Source: Bacillus salacetis
Lineage (GTDB): Bacteria > Bacillota > Bacilli > Bacillales > Bacillaceae_B
Direction of reading: 5' to 3'
Length of the DNA: 64,000 bases
Assembly (NCBI RefSeq): GCF_003581585.1
Contig: NZ_QXIR01000004.1
Location: forward strand, 62,001-126,000
Shown here in pieces: positions 41,440 through 50,551 of this stretch. The notes beneath the pieces were generated by a model. It had not been told where the DNA came from. It was given only the letters and a program-made list of their open reading frames with translations, and did no database searches. Both the position numbers and the translations under genes were made by a program. Within the stretch, counting starts at the first letter, position 1, and every line of letters begins with the position of its first letter.

Positions 41440-42453
41440 TTATAACAACGGTATATTTTTCTCCTTGCAGTCTTTCAAAATGGATTCGTTCCATACTGAC
41501 GAGTGGACCTCGCCTATATGGGCTTTCCTTAACAGAAACATACAAAGCCGGGACTGGCCAATGCCGCCTCCCATGGTGTATGGCAGTTCTCCATTTAAAA
41601 TGGACTGGTGGTAAGGCAGGGATTTCCGTTCATTATTGCCGGCTTCCCATAATTGATACAGAAGGGCCTGTTCATCAACTCGAATTCCCATTGAAGAAAC
41701 CTCGAAAGCTGTGTCAAGAACAGGGTTCCATAAAATGATGTCGCCGTTAAGTGTCCAGTCATCATAATCGGGGGCACGGCCGTCATGCTTTTCCCCGGAT
41801 TTCAGCAATCCCCCGATTTGCGTAAGGAAGACAGCACCATGCTGTTTGGTGATTATGTCTTCCCGCTCTTTCGGAGTCTTATCGGGATAACGGTCTGCAA
41901 GCTCCTGAGATGTGATGAAGTGAATACGTTCCGGAAGCGTTGGCGTAAGGGATGAATGTAATTCGGACATATACCGTTCAGTTGCCTTAATGGCCTCATA
42001 AATCTTTTCAACTTCATACTGTAAAGTGACCAGGTTCCTTTCCTCTTTCGAGATGACCTTTTCCCAGTCCCACTGATCCACATAAATAGAGTGAAGGTTA
42101 TCGAGTTCTTCATCCCTCCTTATTGCATTCATATTGGTATAGAGACCCTGGCCAAGGGGCAGGCCGAAACGGGCAAGAGCGATCCTCTTCCATTTCGCAA
42201 GTGACTGAACGATTTCCACATTTCCGTCCGTTACATCCAGGGCATCGAAGGATACAGTTCGTTCCACACCATTCAAATTATCATTAATACCTGTTTCTTC
42301 CTTAAGGAGAATCGGAGCGGAAACCTTTATCAGGTTCAAAGCTTTGGCCAGGTTCGCTTCAAAGTGAGTCTTCACCTCATTGATGGCAAACTCCGTGTAG
42401 AGCAAATCCAGTTTTGAGCGGTATCCCTTCGGTACCTTGAACGTATTAGTCAT
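41440..42453 (-). CDS. asnA: Aspartate-ammonia ligase
   Basis: ATP-dependent asparagine synthesis from aspartate and ammonia (AMP-forming), a class II aminoacyl-tRNA-synthetase-like enzyme. 337 residues, the usual length. Hallmarks: 'VSAPILLKEETGINDNLNGV', 'DALDVTDGNVEIVQSLAKWK', 'YTNMNAIRRDEELDNLHSIY', 'VDQWDWEKVI', and the C-terminal 'GGGIGQSRLCMFLL'. ATG 42453 follows GGAGGATGATGTT. No T-box was found in its ~400-bp upstream region (42454-42881), which shows no other feature. Confidence 0.95.
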   Translation of the reverse strand: MTNTFKVPKGYRSKLDLLYTEFAINEVKTHFEANLAKALNLIKVSAPILLKEETGINDNLNGVERTVSFDALDVTDGNVEIVQSLAKWKRIALARFGLPLGQGLYTNMNAIRRDEELDNLHSIYVDQWDWEKVISKEERNLVTLQYEVEKIYEAIKATERYMSELHSSLTPTLPERIHFITSQELADRYPDKTPKEREDIITKQHGAVFLTQIGGLLKSGEKHDGRAPDYDDWTLNGDIILWNPVLDTAFEVSSMGIRVDEQALLYQLWEAGNNERKSLPYHQSILNGELPYTMGGGIGQSRLCMFLLRKAHIGEVHSSVWNESILKDCKEKNIPLL

Positions 42454-42881
42454 AACATCATCCTCCAAATATATTCAGCCCTGCTGATTGAAAACCTTAA
42501 ATAAAGATAGGTTACCTTATGGGCAAACCGGAAAAAATGTGCTGGAAAGTTGGCTCTGCTATCAATATATGTTAAGGGTTGAAGTGAATGAAATTTAAAT
42601 GATGAGGAAGTTCATCTAAGTGCCGGCTCAGCTTCTGTCCTGTTATACTTTTTTAGAGGATTCCTTAGTTTTAGAGAGGATCAAAGAATTTAATGGTCGG
42701 GAGGTAGGGGAAAAGCTATACCCGATTGGAAAGCACCCTTTTTAGATAAAGGCTGGTACTGCACTTAGTGCTTCCTGAGAAGTTCATATATCCTGATTGC
42801 CAGGGTACTTAAAGTGGTGGATTACCAGGATATTTAATAAGAGCAAATCCTGAATAAAAAAGGACGTTGGAGGTGGGATGC

Positions 42882-43763
42882 TTGAATAAGACCTTGTTTG
42901 TGATTTTATTAGCCGCTACTACCGGACTCATGGGCTCTTCGTTTGCTGTAGGTAAATTAGGCCTTGAATTCGTATCTCCCCTGATGCTTGTGGCCCTGAG
43001 ATTTACAATTGCCGGCATATTGATGACGCTCGCTGTAAGGATGATCAGGAGACCTCATCCTCAGGGATTGAAAGAGTGGGCAAAGATCATGCTGGTCGGC
43101 AGTCTTCAGACGGCAGGGGTAATGGGCTGTATTTTTTTGAGTTTGAGGACAATCACAGCCGGGGAGTCATCAATACTTACATTTACCAATCCCCTTCTTG
43201 TGGTGGTTTTCGGAACATTGTTTATGGGGGTGAAATACCGGCGGCTTCAATGGATGGGGGTTATATTGGGTATAGTCGGGGTCTTCATTACTCTCGGAGC
43301 AAGCCTCGATATCAAGCAGCCTGGATTTCTGCTGGGGTTGATGAGTGCAGTTTTCTGGGCTTCCTCTACACTTGTTATGAAAAAATGGGGGAAGCGATTC
43401 GATACGTGGGTAATGACCGCTTATCAAATGTTGTTTGGAGGAATGATCCTGCTGTTGATAAGCATTCTGTTTGAAGACGTGAAGGTGAACATAACATCCA
43501 CCTCTATTATGATCATCCTGTGGCTCGCCATTATGGCATCCGTCGTTCAGTTCGCCATCTGGTTTTACCTGCTGCAGAATGAAGACCCGGCAAAGGTGAG
43601 TTCATTTTTATTTCTTGCTCCCTTATTCGGGGTCCTTACCGGCTGGATCCTGCTGAATGAACAGCTTCACATTTCAACCTTAATGGGCGGAAGCATCATA
43701 CTTGCAGGAATTTATCTGGTAAACAAACCACAGCATATGGGTGCAGGCTCGTCTGTTTCATGA
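42882..43763 (+). CDS. EamA/DMT-family transporter
   Basis: A 293-residue drug/metabolite transporter with ten predicted helices and two EamA repeats: 'LLAATTGLMGSSFAVGKLGL' opening the first, 'LLGLMSAVFWASSTLVMKKW' opening the second, 'LAPLFGVLTGWILLNEQLHI' in the second repeat's end. Start TTG 42882 is chosen because GGAGGTGGGATGC precedes it; an upstream TTG would begin inside the binding site. Such proteins usually export amino acids or other metabolites. Confidence 0.87.
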   Translation: MNKTLFVILLAATTGLMGSSFAVGKLGLEFVSPLMLVALRFTIAGILMTLAVRMIRRPHPQGLKEWAKIMLVGSLQTAGVMGCIFLSLRTITAGESSILTFTNPLLVVVFGTLFMGVKYRRLQWMGVILGIVGVFITLGASLDIKQPGFLLGLMSAVFWASSTLVMKKWGKRFDTWVMTAYQMLFGGMILLLISILFEDVKVNITSTSIMIILWLAIMASVVQFAIWFYLLQNEDPAKVSSFLFLAPLFGVLTGWILLNEQLHISTLMGGSIILAGIYLVNKPQHMGAGSSVS

Positions 43764-43857
43764 TGCAGTAGATCATAGGCGCCAGTACAATCATTATAAA
43801 CGCCCGATACATATTGTATAAGTGTAGAGGCAATCCTCTCGGAAAGGAGGAATGATG

Positions 43858-43983
43858 ATGAGTTACTTCGGCGGTTATGGATACGGCGGCGGATACGGTG
43901 CCGGTTCAACGTTTGTGCTGATTGTTGTTCTGTTCATCCTGTTGATTATTGTAGGTGCAGCGTTCACTGGCACCGGATTTTAA
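43858..43983 (+). CDS. YjcZ-family sporulation-associated peptide
   Basis: A 41-residue peptide: Gly/Tyr-rich head '[17 protein letters not shown]' followed by one hydrophobic helix '[18 protein letters not shown]' and a short tail. AAGGAGG lies before three consecutive ATGs (43852, 43855, 43858); the third has the best spacing. Family members are spore-associated membrane peptides. A second copy is at 44937-45047. An upstream 'ACATATTGTATAAG' could be a sporulation -10. Strong terminator follows. Confidence 0.85.
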   Translation: MSYFGGYGYGGGYGAGSTFVLIVVLFILLIIVGAAFTGTGF

Positions 43984-44011
43984 TCCCCGGTCTATATAGA
44001 GTAGAACCAAA

Positions 44012-44050
44012 AAATCCCCCGGTACACGACGGCACTGGGGGATTTTTTTC
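44012..44050 (+). terminator. Terminator of the YjcZ-type gene
   Basis: AAAATCCCCC and GGGGGATTTT stem with a T run. Confidence 0.88.
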
Positions 44051-44350
44051 AATGCAACTAGAAAAAAGTAGGGGATGGATAATACATAGTATGGCTGAAA
44101 ATCGAAAGGGTTTGGTCAGATATCCATGGGAAATAGTCCAATTTTAAAAGGAAAGGAAATTAGAGCAGTAAAAATGGCGGCTGGAGAAAAGGGAAGGATG
44201 ATTTCTATAATTGAGGGAGAATAGATCATTTTTTGCTTTGGTGATATGAATAGTAATGGATTGATGAAAATATAAGCAAGGAAATCCGCAGGCAGTATGG
44301 AGGAATGTGGGCAGTTCAGTTTAGAAGTGGAGAGATTAGAGTTATAAGAA

Positions 44351-44790
44351 ATGGATGCAATTCTAGTGAAAATAGTCCAATTTGTAACTGAAGCACTCAG
44401 GAATTGGTGCAATTCGTGAAGGAATAGCCCAAATTATCGCTGGGACGCCAAGGAAATGGTGCAATTCTGATAAGAATCAACCGAAACCTTGCTGATTGAG
44501 CAAAAAAATGGTGCAATCCTCAGAAAAACAGTCCAAAAATTGGATGAGTCAGCACAAAATTGGTGCTATTCGAAGAAGAATAGCCCAAATTTTTGCTGTG
44601 TCGCCCGGAAAATGGTGCAATCGGAAGAAGAATCAACCGAAATTGTGTTGAGTGGACAATATATTGGTGCAATCCGGAATCGAATAGTCCATAATTTTGT
44701 TGTACCGCCAAGTAAATGGTGAATTCCGCATATCAAAAGCTCAAATTATCGTGTTATTGCAAAGAAAGGGTGCATATCCGGGGAATAGGC
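44351..44790. repeat. Tandem array, about nine units of 52 bp
   Basis: GGTGC (or a variant) falls at 44354, 44406, 44458, 44510, 44562, 44614, 44666, 44718 and 44769, a period of 52 (last 51). Units alternate between 'GAATAGCCCAAA' and 'GAATCAACCGAAA' forms, and between 'AATTC' and 'AATCC' after GGTGC; the best unit pairs GCTATTC with GAATAGC. It lies in the convergent gap between the two YjcZ-type genes. Degenerate traces may extend left to about 44110; no gene is seen in 44051-44350. Confidence 0.85.
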
Positions 44791-44884
44791 CCGGACAGCC
44801 TGGAGGATTTGAAAAAATGGAGTGTCTTTTCAGAGGCTGAGCAAGCAGAAGAAAAAGATAATTGCTGTCTGACAACAAAATAAA

Positions 44885-44912
44885 AAAACAGGCCTGGAGA
44901 GACCTGCCTTCC
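44885..44912 (-). terminator. Probable terminator of the second YjcZ-type gene
   Basis: AGGC and GCCT with CAGG/CCTG pairing; a seven-T run follows on the minus strand. Confidence 0.55.
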
Positions 44913-44936
44913 ACCATTATAATGTTGGTATGTTTA

Positions 44937-45047
44937 TTAGTAGCCGTAGCCGCCTCCTGCCCAGGAAGCTCCAATGATAATCAAAAGGATGAACAAAACA
45001 ACGATCAGTGCAAAACCTGATCCATAACCGTATCCACCAGCGCCCAT
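44937..45047 (-). CDS. YjcZ-family sporulation-associated peptide
   Basis: A 36-residue peptide: '[12 protein letters not shown]' head, hydrophobic helix '[17 protein letters not shown]' and 'AGGGYGY' tail. AAAGGGAGGTGTAGTGA precedes ATG 45047. Convergent paralogue of the gene at 43858; both share the 'VVLFILLII' helix. Expected in the sporulating mother cell or spore membrane. Confidence 0.85.
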   Translation of the reverse strand: MGAGGYGYGSGFALIVVLFILLIIIGASWAGGGYGY

Positions 45048-45129
45048 TCACTACACCTCCCTTTAACAGGATAGGGTATTGTATGTAGGGTCAAACCAGA
45101 GGGTTCATGTTAAATGCTTATTTAAATAA

Positions 45130-45165
45130 AATGGCCCCTGCTCCTTAATAAGCAGGGGCCATAAG
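45130..45165 (-). terminator. Terminator of xylR
   Basis: TGGCCCCTGCT and AGCAGGGGCCA form an 11-pair stem around an eight-base loop, just after the xylR stop; TTTTATTT follows on the minus strand. Confidence 0.85.
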
Positions 45166-45168
45166 GCA

Positions 45169-46326
45169 TTAAGGCGACTTAGCTTCTCCCTTGATAAAAT
45201 TTTCAACAACGAAAGCGGAGACTCCCAAGGCAGTGGAATGATTCTTCAGCTGGGAAAAATCAATCTGCACTTCATCCTGGTGAAAAGCAAGCGTGTGGTT
45301 TTCTATTGTAGCGAGAATAGGCTGCTTGATCCATTCCTTCGCCAGGGCAAGCCTGTTTCCTATGATCACTTGATCGGGATTGAAGGTATTGATGATATTA
45401 TTGATGCCAAAGCCAAGATAATGTCCGATTTTCCTGAAAAGGGATATTGCTTCTTCATCCCCGGCCTCTGCCTTTTTGAGCAAAGTCTCAAGGGATTCTC
45501 CATTCCCTGCAAACTCCATCAATGCATGTTCAGAAGCATAGGCTTCCCAGCAGCCACGGCTTCCGCAGCTGCAAGGTTTTCCATTCATTTCGATGATCAT
45601 GTGGCCCATTTCACCTGAAAAACCATTTTTCCCTTGAAAGAGCTCGCCGTCAATTATAATGCCGGTACCGATGCCGATCCCTGCACTGATGTAAATGATA
45701 TTACTGTGAGCTATTCCTGAGCCGAACTGCATTTCAGCGACAGCCCCTGCATTTGCCTCGTTTTCAATGACAATCGGAACTTGAAACAAATTTTCCAGGT
45801 CGTTCTTTAAACTGGCATTCTCCCAATGGAGGTTGGGAGCAAGGAGTACTGAACCTTCCTTATTGATGATCCCCGGGACTCCGACGCCGATTCCTACAAC
45901 TCCATAGCGGCATTCTGCCATGTCTTTCATCAGTGAATGTATCATGTTTTGGACGATATCCAGGATGGCATGGTAGGGGGTTTCTTTTACAGGCTGATGC
46001 CGTTCGCCAGCAATATTCCCCTTCAGATCGGTCATCACACACCGGACGTAATTTACACCGATATCGACGCCGATAGCATATCCGGCAGCTTTGTTGAAAT
46101 GAAGGATCACTGGCCGGCGGCCGCCGCTTGAGACTCCGGGGCCGGATTCGAATATAAGATCTTCGTCGAGCAATTCGCTCACTAAAGAAGAGACGGTGGC
46201 TTTATGCAGTCCGGAGACTTGAGAAATATCGGCCCTGGAAATGGGCTCTTTTTCTATAATTAATTGCAAGACGAGCGCTTTGTTATTTTTTTTAACAGTC
46301 TGCTGATTCCAAGTCATAGTTCCCAA
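45169..46326 (-). CDS. xylR: XylR, ROK-family xylose-responsive repressor
   Basis: A 385-residue repressor. The N-terminal winged helix ('QLIIEKEPISRADISQVSGL', 'HKATVSSLVSELLDEDLI') binds DNA. The ROK sugar-binding domain follows: 'AIGVDIGVNYVRCVMTDLKG', 'GIGVGVPGIINKEG', 'IENEANAGAVAEM', and the zinc cluster 'CSCGSRGCWEAYASE'. It probably starts at TTG 46326, 8 nt after AAGGGG, nine bases before an ATG. Divergent from xylA with palindromic operators between. Xylose would relieve repression. Confidence 0.92.
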   Translation of the reverse strand: MGTMTWNQQTVKKNNKALVLQLIIEKEPISRADISQVSGLHKATVSSLVSELLDEDLIFESGPGVSSGGRRPVILHFNKAAGYAIGVDIGVNYVRCVMTDLKGNIAGERHQPVKETPYHAILDIVQNMIHSLMKDMAECRYGVVGIGVGVPGIINKEGSVLLAPNLHWENASLKNDLENLFQVPIVIENEANAGAVAEMQFGSGIAHSNIIYISAGIGIGTGIIIDGELFQGKNGFSGEMGHMIIEMNGKPCSCGSRGCWEAYASEHALMEFAGNGESLETLLKKAEAGDEEAISLFRKIGHYLGFGINNIINTFNPDQVIIGNRLALAKEWIKQPILATIENHTLAFHQDEVQIDFSQLKNHSTALGVSAFVVENFIKGEAKSP

Positions 46327-46366
46327 TGGTCAATCCCCTTATTTATTAGTACATCCATGATAACAC

Positions 46367-46398
46367 AAACTTAGTTCAGCGGGTAGACAAACTATGAC
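46367..46398 (-). promoter_or_regulatory. Imperfect xylO-like site at the xylR promoter
   Basis: 'AAACTTAGTT' and 'ACAAACTATG' are partial copies of the xylO arms found before xylA, placed about 45-70 bp upstream of xylR. Suggests autoregulation. Confidence 0.5.
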
Positions 46399-46454
46399 CT
46401 GTCTATAGCTGGACTAGGTGAGGAAATGGTTGCTGCACCTTGAAGGTTTTTGTA

Positions 46455-46642
46455 GGGCTCTTTTCGAAAGTTTTTGGTATTCAAAAAATTTCTAATTATA
46501 TCCTGGTAAATTGCCGTAAAAATCTGGTGAGCAGGAAAGAAAAGATCTGCTCGCTGTTTTTCGAGAGTTAAACCATTTAATACGGTGGCCTAATCCTGCA
46601 CCTGGGATTATTCCGAAAGCAACATTATTTGCGAAAACAGCC
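46455..46642 (+). repeat. Dispersed TIR element, copy H
   Basis: Full copy with a diverged left end: 'GGGCTCTTTTCGAAAG', 'GAGCAGGAAAGAAAAGATC', 'AAGCAACATTATTTGCG', 'AAAACAGCC'. It sits inside the xylR-xylA intergenic region, between the two operators. Confidence 0.82.
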
Positions 46643-46787
46643 TTTTGTAAAAGGGGAGATTATCAATACGAAGAAAAGGCGACATTGTCGTACCCAGTTC
46701 TTATCAAACAAACTAAAACTCCAGGAACCAACGAGACCAAGGAAACAGGTCTATATCTTGTCGGAAACTGGTGAAAATTAATTATAT

Positions 46788-46833
46788 CAACTTAGTTTAT
46801 TTAATAGACAAACTAAGTTGCCGGTGCTATAAT
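46788..46833 (+). promoter_or_regulatory. xylA promoter with xylO operator
   Basis: CAACTTAGTTT (46788-46798) and AAACTAAGTTG (46810-46820) are perfect 11-base arms around an 11-base centre, matching the XylR operator type. They overlap a promoter with -35 TAGACA (46805-46810), 17-bp spacer and -10 TATAAT (46828-46833). Confidence 0.88.
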
Positions 46834-46851
46834 GAGTTCAATTAAAGGTAT

Positions 46852-46865
46852 TGAAAGCCTTTACA
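46852..46865 (+). promoter_or_regulatory. cre site upstream of xylA
   Basis: TGAAAGCCTTTACA matches the CcpA consensus TGWAANCGNTNWCA at 13 of 14 positions, about 20-30 bp downstream of the -10. Implies catabolite repression. Confidence 0.75.
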
Positions 46866-46890
46866 TATCATTCATGAGGGGGAAAACGAA

Positions 46891-48222
46891 ATGGCCTATT
46901 TTGAAAACATTAACAAAATTGAATTTGAAGGTGCTTCATCCAAAAACCCTTTTGCATTCAAGTATTATAATCCTGAAGAGTCAGTCGGTGGACAGACAAT
47001 GGAAGAAATCCTGAGGTTTTCAGTTGCTTACTGGCATACATTCACAGCAGACGGCACCGATCCTTTTGGTGCAGGGACGGCCATCCGTCCCTGGGATAAT
47101 CTTAAAGGAATGGACTTAGCGAAAGCGCGTGTAGAAGCTGCATTCGAGCTGTTCGAGAAATTGAACGTGCCTTTCTTTGCTTTCCATGATGTCGATATCG
47201 CACCTGAAGGCAGGACTCTGAAAGAAACAAATGAAAACCAGGATGTCATCCTCGGCATGATCAAAGAATATATGAAAACTAGTAAAACAAAGCTGCTTTG
47301 GAACACTGCAAACATGTTCACGAATCCTCGTTATGTTCACGGTGCTGCGACCTCTCCTAATGCAGATGTGTTTGCCTATTCTGCAGCGAAAGTGAAAAAA
47401 GGATTGGAAGCCGCAAAAGAGCTTGGAGCAGAAAACTATGTTTTCTGGGGCGGCCGTGAAGGCTATGAAACTCTTTTGAACACGAACATGAAGCTGGAAC
47501 AGGATAATCTGGCACGCTTCTTCCACATGGCAGTGGATTACGCAAAGGAAATCGGCTTGAACGTCCCATTCCTTATCGAGCCGAAACCAAAAGAGCCGAC
47601 TAAGCATCAATACGACTTTGATGTTGCTACTGGTCTTGCATTCTTGCAAAAATACGACCTGACAGATTACTTCAAATTCAATATTGAAGCGAACCATGCC
47701 ACTCTGGCCGGACATACTTTTGAACATGAATTAAGGACAGCCCGCATTAACGGTATGCTTGGATCAGTCGACGCCAACCAGGGTGACACGCTTCTTGGAT
47801 GGGATACGGATGAATTCCCGACTGACATTTATTCCAACACCCTGGCAATGTATGAAATTCTCAAGAACGGCGGACTTGGCAAGGGCGGATTGAACTTCGA
47901 TGCGAAAGTAAGAAGAGGTTCTTTCGAAGCGGATGATTTATTCCATGCACATATTGCAGGAATGGATGCATTTGCAATCGGTTTGAAAGTGGCGAATAAG
48001 CTGATCGAAGATAAAGTGCTTGATAGTTTCATAGAAGACCGATACAGCAGCTATAATGAAGGAATCGGCCTTGCAATCGTCGAAGGCAGGACCAGCTTCC
48101 GGGAACTTGAAAATCATGCTCTTCAATTGACAGAAATCAGGAATACTTCAGGCAGGACAGAGCGCCTGAAAGCAGTCATCAATCAATACATCCTGGAAAC
48201 TCTTTCGAGTGTAACCGCGTAA
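46891..48222 (+). CDS. xylA: Xylose isomerase
   Basis: Converts D-xylose to D-xylulose; TIM-barrel, two divalent metals. 443 residues, the long class II form typical of Bacillus. Landmarks: '[20 protein letters not shown]' (His/Asp), '[19 protein letters not shown]', '[17 protein letters not shown]' (metal Glu and Lys), '[20 protein letters not shown]' and '[20 protein letters not shown]'. ATG 46891 follows GGGGGAAAACGAA. First gene of the xyl operon under XylR and CcpA control. Confidence 0.97.
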   Translation: MAYFENINKIEFEGASSKNPFAFKYYNPEESVGGQTMEEILRFSVAYWHTFTADGTDPFGAGTAIRPWDNLKGMDLAKARVEAAFELFEKLNVPFFAFHDVDIAPEGRTLKETNENQDVILGMIKEYMKTSKTKLLWNTANMFTNPRYVHGAATSPNADVFAYSAAKVKKGLEAAKELGAENYVFWGGREGYETLLNTNMKLEQDNLARFFHMAVDYAKEIGLNVPFLIEPKPKEPTKHQYDFDVATGLAFLQKYDLTDYFKFNIEANHATLAGHTFEHELRTARINGMLGSVDANQGDTLLGWDTDEFPTDIYSNTLAMYEILKNGGLGKGGLNFDAKVRRGSFEADDLFHAHIAGMDAFAIGLKVANKLIEDKVLDSFIEDRYSSYNEGIGLAIVEGRTSFRELENHALQLTEIRNTSGRTERLKAVINQYILETLSSVTA

Positions 48223-48243
48223 TTTTATCTTAATAGAACTCCA

Positions 48244-48278
48244 AATGTGCTGGCAGTAGGTCTACTCCAGCACATTTT
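48244..48278 (+). terminator. Hairpin between xylA and xylB
   Basis: ATGTGCTGG and CCAGCACAT pair, followed by TTTTC. A partial terminator or mRNA-stability hairpin that could lower xylB expression. Confidence 0.6.
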
Positions 48279-48297
48279 CATAGAAAGGAAGATAGGG

Positions 48298-49797
48298 ATG
48301 AAATATGTGATCGGTATCGATCTTGGAACAAGCGCGGTGAAGATCCTGCTTGTCAACCAGAAAGGCGAAGTCACCAATGAAGTATCCAAGTCCTACCCCC
48401 TCATCATTGAGAAATCAGGGTACAGTGAGCAGGATCCTGAGGAGTGGGTGAAATCCACATTAGAAGGGTTGACGGAGCTCATCCAGCAGTTTGACGGTGA
48501 AGTGAAGGACATAGACGGTATAAGCTTTTCCGGCCAGATGCACGGTCTGGTCTTAATGGATGGAAACGGCCGGGTTCTAAGGAATGCCATCCTGTGGAAC
48601 GACACCAGGACGACCAGGCAATGCCGTGAAATTTACGACACTGTCGGGAGAGACCGTTTGCTTGATATAACCAAGAATCCTGCTTTGGAAGGTTTTACAC
48701 TGCCGAAAATCCTGTGGGTTAAAGAAAATGAACCGGAATTGTTTTCATCAGCCCGTTTATTTTTGCTGCCAAAGGATTACCTCCGTTTCAGGCTGACTGG
48801 CAATATTCATATGGAGTATTCAGATGCAGCGGGGACATTGTTGTTGAATGAAGCCGAACGGGAGTGGAGCGAAGAAATCCTGGAACTATTCAATCTCTCT
48901 CATGACTTCTGCCCGCCGCTTGTCGATTCACATGACTTTGTCGGAACCTTGAAGCCTGAACACGCTGAAATAACGGGATTGCCGGAGAATGTGAAAGTTT
49001 TTGCGGGCGGCGCGGACAATGCTTGCGGTGCCATAGGCTCCGGAATTTTATCGGAAGGAAAGACGCTTTGCAGTATAGGAACTTCTGGAGTCGTGCTTTC
49101 CTATGAAGAAAGAAGCGACCTTGATTTTGATGGAAAGGTGCATTACTTCAACCATTGTGAAGAGAACGCCTATTATACCATGGGTGTGACATTGGCTGCA
49201 GGGTATTCTTTAAGCTGGTATAAAGACACTTTTGCAAAAGAGGAAACATTCGAGGAGTTTTTGAATGGAATCGAAGAAGTGCCTGCAGGGAGCAACGGCC
49301 TGCTGTTCACGCCGTACATTGTAGGTGAACGGACACCGCATGCCGATTCGACTATCCGTGGAAGTTTCATCGGTATGGATGCATCACACGGGAGGGCACA
49401 CTTTTCAAGGGCCGTCCTTGAAGGGATCACGTTCTCGCTGAATGAATCGATTGAACTTTTCCGCAGCAGCGGGAAAACGGTTGATTCGATTATCTCCATT
49501 GGCGGCGGGGCGAAGAACGAAACATGGCTGCAAATGCAGGCAGATATTTTCAATGCGAAAATCGAAAAACTGAGCAGCGAGCAGGGCCCGGGGATGGGTG
49601 CCGCGATGCTGGCAGCATACGGAACCGGCTGGTATTCTTCATTGAAAGAATGCGCGGATAAATTCCTCCAAACATCGAAAACATACCATCCGATCCCTGA
49701 AAACGTGGAAAACTATAAGAAGGTGTTCGCCGCTTATCAGCAAATTTATCATATGACAAAAGAAATGAATGAACAGTTGAGAGAGTTCAGGAAGTAA
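48298..49797 (+). CDS. xylB: Xylulokinase
   Basis: Phosphorylates D-xylulose to xylulose 5-phosphate. 499-residue FGGY-family kinase with phosphate-1 'VIGIDLGTSAVKILLVNQKG', 'YSEQDPEEWV', 'SFSGQMHGLVLMD', 'LWNDTRTTRQCREI', second-domain 'GGADNACGAIGSG', 'SIGTSGVVL' and the adenosine motif 'SIGGGAKNETWLQMQADIFN'. ATG 48298 follows AAAGGAAGATAGGG; a start 51 bp upstream would lie in the hairpin. Operon with xylA. Confidence 0.96.
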   Translation: MKYVIGIDLGTSAVKILLVNQKGEVTNEVSKSYPLIIEKSGYSEQDPEEWVKSTLEGLTELIQQFDGEVKDIDGISFSGQMHGLVLMDGNGRVLRNAILWNDTRTTRQCREIYDTVGRDRLLDITKNPALEGFTLPKILWVKENEPELFSSARLFLLPKDYLRFRLTGNIHMEYSDAAGTLLLNEAEREWSEEILELFNLSHDFCPPLVDSHDFVGTLKPEHAEITGLPENVKVFAGGADNACGAIGSGILSEGKTLCSIGTSGVVLSYEERSDLDFDGKVHYFNHCEENAYYTMGVTLAAGYSLSWYKDTFAKEETFEEFLNGIEEVPAGSNGLLFTPYIVGERTPHADSTIRGSFIGMDASHGRAHFSRAVLEGITFSLNESIELFRSSGKTVDSIISIGGGAKNETWLQMQADIFNAKIEKLSSEQGPGMGAAMLAAYGTGWYSSLKECADKFLQTSKTYHPIPENVENYKKVFAAYQQIYHMTKEMNEQLREFRK

Positions 49798-49813
49798 TGA
49801 GGCTCAGCGACAC

Positions 49814-49866
49814 AAACAGATGAAGAACCTTATGCTCTCAAACGGCAGGCTTCATCTGTTTTTTTA
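49814..49866 (+). terminator. Terminator after xylB
   Basis: AACAGATGAAG and CTTCATCTGTT pair across a ~24-base loop, followed by seven T residues. Downstream genes may need read-through or their own promoter. Confidence 0.75.
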
Positions 49867-49880
49867 CAGGAGGGCGAATG

Positions 49881-50534
49881 ATGAAGCTGAAAAAAGGACA
49901 GAAGCTCTTATTTATTGGAGATTCCGTTACAGATTGTGAAAGGGCAAAACCAGAGGGCGAAGGGATTGCAGGTGCACTGGGGAACGGTTATGTCTCCCTT
50001 GTGGACGGACTGCTTCAGGCTGTTTATCCCGACCTGGGAATAATGGTTGTGAACAAGGGGATCAATGGACATACCGTTCGTGACCTGAAAGGCCGCTGGC
50101 AGGAGGACGTTGTTGAACAGAAGCCGGATTGGCTCTCGATTCTGATCGGCATCAACGATGTTTGGCGGCAGTATGACACACCCTTTATACAGGACGGACA
50201 TGTTTACATTGGTGAGTACGAAGATACTCTGAGGTCTCTCGTTAAGGAAGCAAAGCCTGTGGTGAAAGAAGTTGTGCTGATATCTCCTTTTTACCTGGAA
50301 CCGAATGAAGAGGACAGCATGAGGCGGACGATGGATGAGTATGGACGGACTGTGCGGAAGATAGCCAAGGAAACAGGTTGCCTATTCATTGATTCACAGG
50401 CAGCATTCAACAGGATATTAAAGGAGATTTATCCTGCCGCGATAGCCTGGGACAGGGTGCATCCGTCGACGGCAGGCCATTTGATACTTGCCAGAGCCTT
50501 TCTCGCAGAAATGGGCTTTGACTGGAATCGGTGA
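49881..50534 (+). CDS. SGNH acetylxylan esterase (Axe2-like)
   Basis: A 217-residue intracellular SGNH hydrolase likely to remove acetyl groups from xylo-oligosaccharides. Block I 'LLFIGDSVTDCERAKPEGEG' with nucleophile Ser, block II/III 'NKGINGHTVRDL' and 'LIGINDVWRQYD', block V 'AWDRVHPSTAGH' with the catalytic Asp/His. The wording follows Geobacillus Axe2 almost block for block, as I recall it. No signal peptide. ATG 49881 (second of two ATGs) follows AGGAGGGCGAATG. Context with xylAB and a xylo-oligosaccharide-type importer supports the role. Confidence 0.88.
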   Translation: MKLKKGQKLLFIGDSVTDCERAKPEGEGIAGALGNGYVSLVDGLLQAVYPDLGIMVVNKGINGHTVRDLKGRWQEDVVEQKPDWLSILIGINDVWRQYDTPFIQDGHVYIGEYEDTLRSLVKEAKPVVKEVVLISPFYLEPNEEDSMRRTMDEYGRTVRKIAKETGCLFIDSQAAFNRILKEIYPAAIAWDRVHPSTAGHLILARAFLAEMGFDWNR

Positions 50535-50551
50535 AAGGAAGGTGGAGGCGC

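Noticed and set aside
42454-42881. T-box or other riboswitch upstream of asnA
   Set aside because: No T-box sequence, specifier stem or terminator/antiterminator pair was found.
46832-47014. Short open frame starting in the xylA leader
   Set aside because: It overlaps the -10, cre site and xylA start in another frame and has no ribosome binding site.
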